Source: Apricaphanius iberus
Taxonomy: Eukaryota > Chordata > Actinopteri > Cyprinodontiformes > Aphaniidae
Length of the DNA stretch: 64,000 nucleotides
Direction of reading: 5' to 3'
NCBI GenBank assembly: GCA_028564705.1
Contig: JAPXFQ010000068.1
Span: 62,001-126,000, forward strand
The number at the start of each line of letters is the position of its first letter. The first letter of the stretch is position 1. Below are positions 58,442-64,000 of the stretch, one piece after another. Under the pieces are notes generated by a model. That model made no database searches and had not been told where the DNA came from. It saw only the letters and a program-made list of their open reading frames with translations. The translations under genes and the position numbers were made by a program.

Positions 58442-58945
58442 GCATCTCTGATGGACAGAGTATCCCACCCCATGCATGGAAATGCTGCTGAACTGCAGAG
58501 CTCCTTCAGTGACAGACTGCTGCATCCTAAATGTATGAAGGAGCGTTTCTGCAACTCCTTCCTCCCTGCAGCTGTCAGACTCCACAATCTACATTGCTCC
58601 CAACAAACATAGATGCTTATATCAGCACTGTTAAGTTGCACTAAACAACAACAATGTAGTAACTTGCACATTACTTTTTAACTGACTGTATATAATAACT
58701 TATTGAAAAATTGCATCCCTACTTTTTAATTGTACTGTACAACGCACAATATTTTCAATTACTTTAACTATACAGTACCCTGCTTTTGTAACTATAGTAC
58801 GTGATGTAAATATTTCTTTTATGTAAAAATTGTGCATTCTGTTCTATGTCATGCTCTTTGTAATTTTTTTTTTTGCTGCTGTTACAACCAAATTTCCCTT
58901 TGTGGGACAACTAAAGGATTATTTGATTCTATCCACGTTTTTTCC
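58442..58945 (+). mobile_element. Rex1-like LINE 3' end
   Basis: The coding tail encodes the 'FCNSFLPAAVRLHN' type motif (CGTTTCTGCAACTCCTTCCT followed by CTGCAGCTGTCAGACTCC). An AT-rich 3' UTR follows, ending AAATTTCCCTTTGTGGGACA then ACTAAAGGATTATTTGATTC, diagnostic of Rex1-like termini. It is severely 5'-truncated. Confidence 0.8.
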
Positions 58946-58999
58946 CCATTGTTGTAGAAACTAAAATCCACTAAAGTTAGATAAACCTATGTCCAACCC

Positions 59000-59000
<1 letters not shown>

Positions 59001-59038
<38 letters not shown>
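59001..59038. repeat. (TA)n microsatellite
   Basis: About 19 TA units. Confidence 0.95.
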
Positions 59039-59040
<2 letters not shown>

Positions 59041-59139
59041 CAAAGAAATTAAGAGCATAAAAATACAGGAAGCAAAATGAAGTGTAAAAACAGTAATTAA
59101 GAATCCAGCGTAACACACACACATCTTTACGCTGTGTCC

Positions 59140-59729
59140 ACAGCAAAAGCGTCAAAACGCGCCACATGCCCCCAGCTGGATGCTAGAACATCCGCACCTT
59201 GAAGCATGTACAAAGCGAACTAGACGCGCTTCAAATATGGTATTTTCCCGCGCGATCATGGACCGAGCTGACGGAGGACAGCGTGTTCGGCCCGGGCATC
59301 AGCGTAGCTGGGGCTACAGTGCAGTTGGCGGTGGATTATGGATCGAGCTGACGGAGGACAGAGTGGATTACGTTTTCGGCCTGGCCTCCGGTAGAGCTGG
59401 GACTGCTGCACTGGGGGTTTGGTGAGCTACAGATACAGTCTAGGTTCGGCGGAGAGATCCATAAACAGCAGCCAGCCTCTCATAAACACCGGTTCCTCGC
59501 CGCCTGGAGAACGTGACCTGCTCGCCCAGTTTGTGCCGTGAAGGTCCAAGCTTCGCCTGCCGAAACACCAACTACATTTCTGGGCAGCTGTCCATCTGTC
59601 TGGGGTTCGTAAAAGTTTATAATATTTGAGCAGCGTGGGACGTGGTGCGGGAACTGCTACCAGGAAACCAGGTAAGGAGGCCGTTTCAAGGCTGACTTCT
59701 AGGCCGAGAGGTGCTTTTACAGCAACAAC
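59140..59729. other. GC-richer segment, unclassified
   Basis: Composition rises relative to its neighbours. A 27-bp block, ATGGACCGAGCTGACGGAGG and following, at 59,258-59,284 is repeated with two differences at 59,338-59,364. An open frame of 81 codons runs through both but resembles no family. A consensus donor, CAGGTAAGG, lies at about 59,669. It could be the 5' part of an unknown transcript or a transposon. Confidence 0.35.
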
Positions 59730-59750
59730 GGCTCTTTTAAGAGCCACCCA
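59730..59750 (+). promoter_or_regulatory. histone 3' stem-loop (replication-dependent histone mRNA type)
   Basis: GGCTCTTTTAAGAGCC forms the canonical 6-bp stem and 4-nt loop, is followed immediately by ACCCA and is preceded by CAACAAC, which together match the consensus bound by SLBP. A palindromic CTCTTAAGAG at about 59,756-59,765, about 6 nt further on, partly resembles a purine-rich downstream element. No histone coding sequence is recognisable upstream on the plus strand. The element is therefore an orphan, possibly the end of a decayed histone gene. Confidence 0.7.
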
Positions 59751-59765
59751 CAAACCTCTTAAGAG

Positions 59766-60281
59766 CATTCCTGTCTAAATAGTTTCACCTATTTATAATA
59801 CTTATTTTTTTTCCTGTGTCTGTATTGACAACAGCTTAATTCATGTAGCTCGGGGTGATTAGCCACGATGTTCATCAGTATTTCCTCCATGTCCTGCTGA
59901 GGCTGTGACTCCATGACAGTCACAGAATCACTGAAACTCTGTCCCCGGATTGGTTGACGCGGCGTGAATTGAAGCTGGAGTTCAGATTTTTTAAACTTGA
60001 GCAGAATTTCCTTAAGAGAGCTATTTTTATGCGTCGCAAACGCCTCATTCGCACAAATCCTCCATGCAGATCGGGCAGAAAAGCATTTTCGCGACGTAAA
60101 TCTGACTTTGTCTCCCTCTCAGCAAGCTCCGTGAACGTATATCAGAGTGATCTACTCTACAGACATAAAAATGATAGCACTGTCCTCCAGCTATGTCAGT
60201 GTAGGTCAAAAGACCATGACAATGACCATGACAATGACCATGACTCCAGCATTCTGGAATATTCCCCTATCGCTTAGTTCA
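59766..60281. other. unassigned sequence
   Basis: It contains a tandem ACCATGACAATG repeat of about three units (60,213-60,244). TGCGTCGCAAACGCCTCATT at about 60,030-60,050 resembles a fish MITE motif. Nothing definite was identified. Confidence 0.35.
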
Positions 60282-62060
60282 ATTCAATTCAAAGATACTT
60301 TATTGATCCCAGAGGGAAATTAAGTGTTGTTGTAGTTCATTACTAATTCATTTTCCAATGAGTTTTTATAGACCATGATGGCGTGGGGAGAAAGGATTTC
60401 CTGTAGTGGTCTGTGTTGCAGTGATCCTGAAGAATCATCCAACTGAAGATACTCTGTTGCTGTAGGATAGTCTCGTGAAGAGGATGCTCATGGTTGTCCA
60501 TAATCTTTTTAATTTTATGACAAATACTTATTTGCATCATTATCTCCAGTTGTTCCACAGGTGTCCCCAGAACAGAAGCAGCCCTCTTTATCAAGTTGTT
60601 GAGCCGTTTTAAGTCCCTGGCTCTGATGCTGCTACCCCTACAGATGGTTAAGCTCTCTTATCATATTGCTGGAAACCTTGAAAGACCTGAGCTTCCTCAA
60701 GAAGTTCAGTCTGCTCCTTTCCTTCTTGTAGATGGCTTCACTGTTGATTCTCCAGTCCAGTCCGTTGTCCAGGTGAACTCTGAGGTATTTGTACTCCTTG
60801 ACCACTTCCACATCTTCTCCCATGATGGAAACAGTTTTTGACTTATCCCTGTTTATTCTGAAATCTACAATCATCTCCTTTGTTTTGTTCACATACAAGG
60901 TAAGCTGATTGTTTCCACACCATGCCACAAAGCGGCTCAGCAGCTCTCTGTATTCATCCTCTTCTCCATCTCTGACTCACACGACAATTGCAGTCGTCTG
61001 AATATTTCTGCAGATGACAGGTCTCTGTCTTATACTGGAAATCTAAGGTGTACAGAGTGAAAAGGAATAGTGACAGTACAGTCTCTTGTGGTGCTCCTGT
61101 GCTGCTGACCAGCTGGTTTGACACACAATTATTCAGGTCATGTTGTCAGGATCCAGCAGGAGGGGCTATTTCCACCTTTGCTCTACAGGTGCTGGAGGCT
61201 GAAGCACCGACAGGTGGAACCAATTACTGCAATCCCTACAGCACTATTTAGAGTGAGCGGATCAGCTAGACCAAAGTCAGATGATTCCGTATCTCAGAGT
61301 GGTGAACGTGACCACATTAACTCGAGGTATGCTCTGTTCCTACCCGTGGACTTACCCTGTTCTCTCCTATGTTCCTCGTAGCAGTTCCTTCCGGGCTTCA
61401 CCTGTAGTTCTGGTATTCCCCATCAGTTCTCCAGCGTTCTCTCGGCGTTCTCAAGTTGGTCTCTGTCCTGGATGTCCGTCTCCTTGGAGAGTGGCTGCTC
61501 CTACAAACTCCAGTACCACCAGTCCAACTGCTTCAAATCTGTCGGCTCCAAGCCTCCCTCATATCTCTCAGCTACCTGCTGAAGAGTAACTCAATCAACA
61601 TCTAATATACCTCCAGGAATTCTGCATTTACTGGATCACTTACCTCTCCCTCCAAGTCCGGTTTTCGTCCTAGCCAACGAGTCAAAACCCATTTTGTCTT
61701 TACTCAAAGAAAAAAAAACAGTTCCAACACTCTTGATTTCCATACTCACCTCCTGCCTTACCTTCCAGTGTCGCCATCTGTTGAGTTCCATGCCAGTCTG
61801 GTTCCTGTGACTTCCCTGACTACAAAAGAAAATAAACTTTTAGAAAACTGTGAACTTAAGTCTGAGTGTTTCTGTGCCCCCTTATGAGTCAACCTTTAAT
61901 CATGACGCATGTAGTCATTAAGAGATTGATGTCTCTGGCTGGGGACAGGAGAGGAGGATGCTGAACCTTTTCCTGAACTGAACCTATTGAAGAATGTGTT
62001 CAGTCCATTGGCTCTGTCCAGACTTCTGTCTATCCAGTCGTTCCTATGCTTAAAGCCTCT
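60282..62060 (-). pseudogene. Rex1-like LINE, antisense, split by a solo LTR
   Basis: The 3' end at 60,282 reads, on the minus strand, GGGATCAATAAAGTATCTTT then GAATTGAATTGAA. Coding pieces going upstream are VVKEYKYLRVHLDNGLDWRI and AWCGNNQLTLYVNKTKEMIV (60,928-60,638), then a SSTGAPQETVLS-like block (about 61,070-61,130), where PQ is retained but the G is replaced. After the LTR, NDWIDRSLDRANGLNTFFNR-like codons (about 61,960-62,050) belong to the pre-RT region. The RT core between them is largely missing, so there was a deletion before or with the LTR insertion. Confidence 0.75.
61139..61912 (+). mobile_element. solo LTR with 5-bp target-site duplication
   Basis: CATGT at 61,139-61,143 and 61,908-61,912 flanks about 764 bp that begins TGTCAGGATCCAGC and ends TCATGACG. 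The expected ending is TG...CA, so the last base appears mutated. It carries an AATAAA at about 61,831. No internal protein region or second LTR follows. The orientation given is only nominal, and the family is not identified. Confidence 0.6.
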
Positions 62061-63510
62061 TTTTCAATCCAAAACAAGTAAAACAGACGTCTCAATGACT
62101 GTAGGTTTGTGTCTGGGTCTGGTGGATTTCTGATGAAAAGTGAACAGAGGATCGAGAAATTTTACTCCAGTAAACGTAAAAATACTATTTAAAAAATATG
62201 GTGCAGTAAAACTCTTACATTTTTTTTTCCAAAAGCAAATATAACTGAGCAAATGTCACTATTTACTACACATCTCTGTATACTTGTCATTTTTATCTAC
62301 AAAAAGGAAAGAATAAAAGAAGTATTAATGCAGAAATACTCCATTTAATGTGTGTGACAGAGGGTGAATAGCCTCATATCACCAGCTTGTTGTGCTGAAG
62401 CGTCAGGTTTTGGCCAGATTGAGCAGCTTTAAATCCAAAAGTAAAGAAAGAGGGATTTACAGTTTCACCCTAAGAGAGCTAATATTTAATTTGATGTTGA
62501 GATACACAATTTCCCATCATTTTCATGGTAGTGATAAGTCACTTGGGCTGCTACAGTTACAGTAAATAAGGTTTCAGATGTGAATTTAAACAATGCAATA
62601 TGCAGGTAATAAAAGAGAATGTCAGTAGCCGATGAAAGATCTGAAACAATCAATCCGGGAGAAGCCGTGGGTAGCATGCTCACCTATAATTAAATAACCT
62701 GCATTTACACACTAATTTATCTAGGGTCCCTCACACAGGAACTTAATCGCAATCTCCTGTCAGACCAAGGTTTCTTGGACTAATTGTCAAACCGTTTTGA
62801 CCTTTTCAATTTCTAATCACTTTCCACCCAATTGTTGATTTAGAATCACTTTAACTGAGACTTTCTGAATTTCCTTAGATCCAGAAGTGTTAAAAAAAAT
62901 CCTGTGGTGGTTTGTGCAGAAATGTGACCCAGTGCAGTCCATCTCTTGCCCCAAACACAGCCTCAACATGACAAAACCCCTGAAACTATCTAACCTCTGA
63001 AATAGAAACATAAAGCATTAAAAATGGAGTGGATAGAGATTGATTTGTCTATATCTGCTTATATCAATGGAGTTGTTGGAATTTAAGGGTGCTGTGCTGT
63101 GACGTAATCATTGCTCCCCAGGGTTTTCTATGGCACCTTCAACATAGCCTCCAATTCCCTACAGCATGCCTGATAAAAATAGGAATACTATTTAGTTTGT
63201 TAATTAAACCATACAAAAAAATGACTATTGCAACCTATTCATTTAGAAACCAACTCCGTCCCTTAAATAGGCTTTACAATAATGATAGAAAATATTGTTG
63301 AGATTTTTTTTTCAAACCCTGCGATATTTTTTGCGATATGAAAGAAAAAGAAAAACTGAGCTTTTGAACAGATGACTTGAAGAGCAGCATAATTTATGCT
63401 GTTCTTATGAAATCCTGTTGACAATTAAGCTGCACTGATATATCCTCTTTTTGTAAATGTGATTATTGGCTTTTTTTGCCTTATTTGAAAGGTTTTTTTT
63501 TTGTTGATAT
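62061..63510. other. unassigned sequence
   Basis: AT-rich; nothing recognised. Confidence 0.35.
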
Positions 63511-63660
63511 AGGGCTGCAAAATATGACAACATTTTGCAATAATATCGGTTAATATTTTGATAGCAACATCAGTTGTATGCCTGTTTACCCTTTTTTTCC
63601 TTATGTGTTCTTCCATCACTCTGTGAACTTTAGCATTTTTAGCCTTGCCATTAGTATTCA
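63511..63660 (+). mobile_element. possible hAT-like end
   Basis: TAGGGCTGCAAAATATGACA resembles a fish hAT terminus. The element seems cut off at about 63,673, where duplicated sequence begins. Confidence 0.35.
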
Positions 63661-63673
63661 TGTCTTAGTATAG

Positions 63674-64000
63674 TGTCTTATACTGGAAATCTAAGGTGTA
63701 CAGAGTGAAAAGGAATAGTGACAGTACAGTCTCTTGTGGTGCTCCTGTGCTGCTGACCAGCTGGTTTGACACACAATTATTCAGGTCATGTTGTCAGGAT
63801 CCAGCAGGAGGAGCTATTTCCACCTTTGCTCTACAGGTGCTGGAGCCTGAAGCACCGACAGGTGGAACCAATTACTGCAATCCCTACAGCACTATTTAGA
63901 GTGAGCGGATCAGCTAGACCAAAGTCAGATGATTCCGTATCTCAGAGTGGTGAACGTGACCACATTAACTCGAGGTATGCTCTGTTCCTACCCGTGGACT
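63674..64000. repeat. segmental duplication of 61,026-61,352, continuing past the window
   Basis: At least 327 bp matches at a fixed offset of 2,648 bp, with two differences noticed (about 63,811 and 63,847). It carries across the same Rex1-LINE/CATGT/LTR junction (LTR start at 63,792). Because the junction itself is copied, this is duplication and not a second LTR insertion. Confidence 0.9.

Overview
The window reads as intergenic or intronic DNA from a teleost fish nuclear genome. It is AT-rich apart from a GC-rich block at about 40.0-42.9 kb, has no bacterial-style operons, and is dense in repeat families typical of ray-finned fish: L2/Maui-like, Rex1-like, Rex3/RTE-like and L1/Tx1-like LINEs, tRNA-headed SINEs, Tc1/mariner and hAT DNA transposons, and fold-back MITEs. 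I found no host protein-coding gene that I can support. Two short stretches at 9.0 and 11.0 kb look like possible exons, on splice-signal evidence only. No true tRNA, rRNA or CRISPR array was seen. Family names rest on remembered features of protein and tail sequences, because no database search was possible.

Layout. 1-8 kb: a hAT-like element with an 8-bp target duplication and a nested fold-back MITE (1.1-2.5 kb), two antisense LINE 3' ends, a second fold-back copy and a long-armed inverted-repeat element (7.1-7.6 kb). 8-19 kb: mostly unassigned sequence with one MITE, a fragment resembling the N-terminus of a mobile-element helicase, a Rex3-like end, several LINE ends and Tc1-like terminal sequence. 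19-25 kb: a tRNA-headed SINE, fold-back elements with long palindromes, and a nearly perfect 2,279-bp tandem duplication carrying a dead L2-like LINE. 25-39 kb: a 29-bp minisatellite, a decayed Tc1 transposase, a hAT MITE with an 8-bp target duplication, one SINE and many LINE tails.

39.4-44.5 kb is a single 5'-truncated L1-like insertion on the minus strand. It is bounded by an exact 16-bp target-site duplication and a 12-nt poly-A tail, and its long GC-rich 3' region explains the overlapping open frames there. 44.8-49.5 kb holds a 0.76-kb inverted-repeat transposon, a hAT end and unassigned sequence. 49.5-55.4 kb is a nest: two LINE bodies, a complete but dead Tc1 element with 28-bp terminal repeats and a LINE fragment inside its transposase, and a SINE inside the second LINE with a 12-bp target duplication.

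55.7-57.2 kb is a hAT MITE with an 8-bp duplication, interrupted by a LINE reverse-transcriptase fragment that is fully open but lacks both ends. 57.8-59.8 kb holds a TTAA-flanked MITE between unusually long direct repeats, a LINE 3' end and an isolated canonical histone 3' stem-loop. 60.3-62.1 kb is a Rex1-like LINE split by a solo LTR. The LINE/LTR junction recurs at the right edge of the window, which implies a segmental duplication running off the end.

The elements do not form a pathway. Their nesting gives a relative history, in which older LINEs received DNA transposons, SINEs and an LTR. The most recent events appear to be the tandem duplication, the 61/63.7-kb duplication and the open LINE fragment at 56-57 kb.
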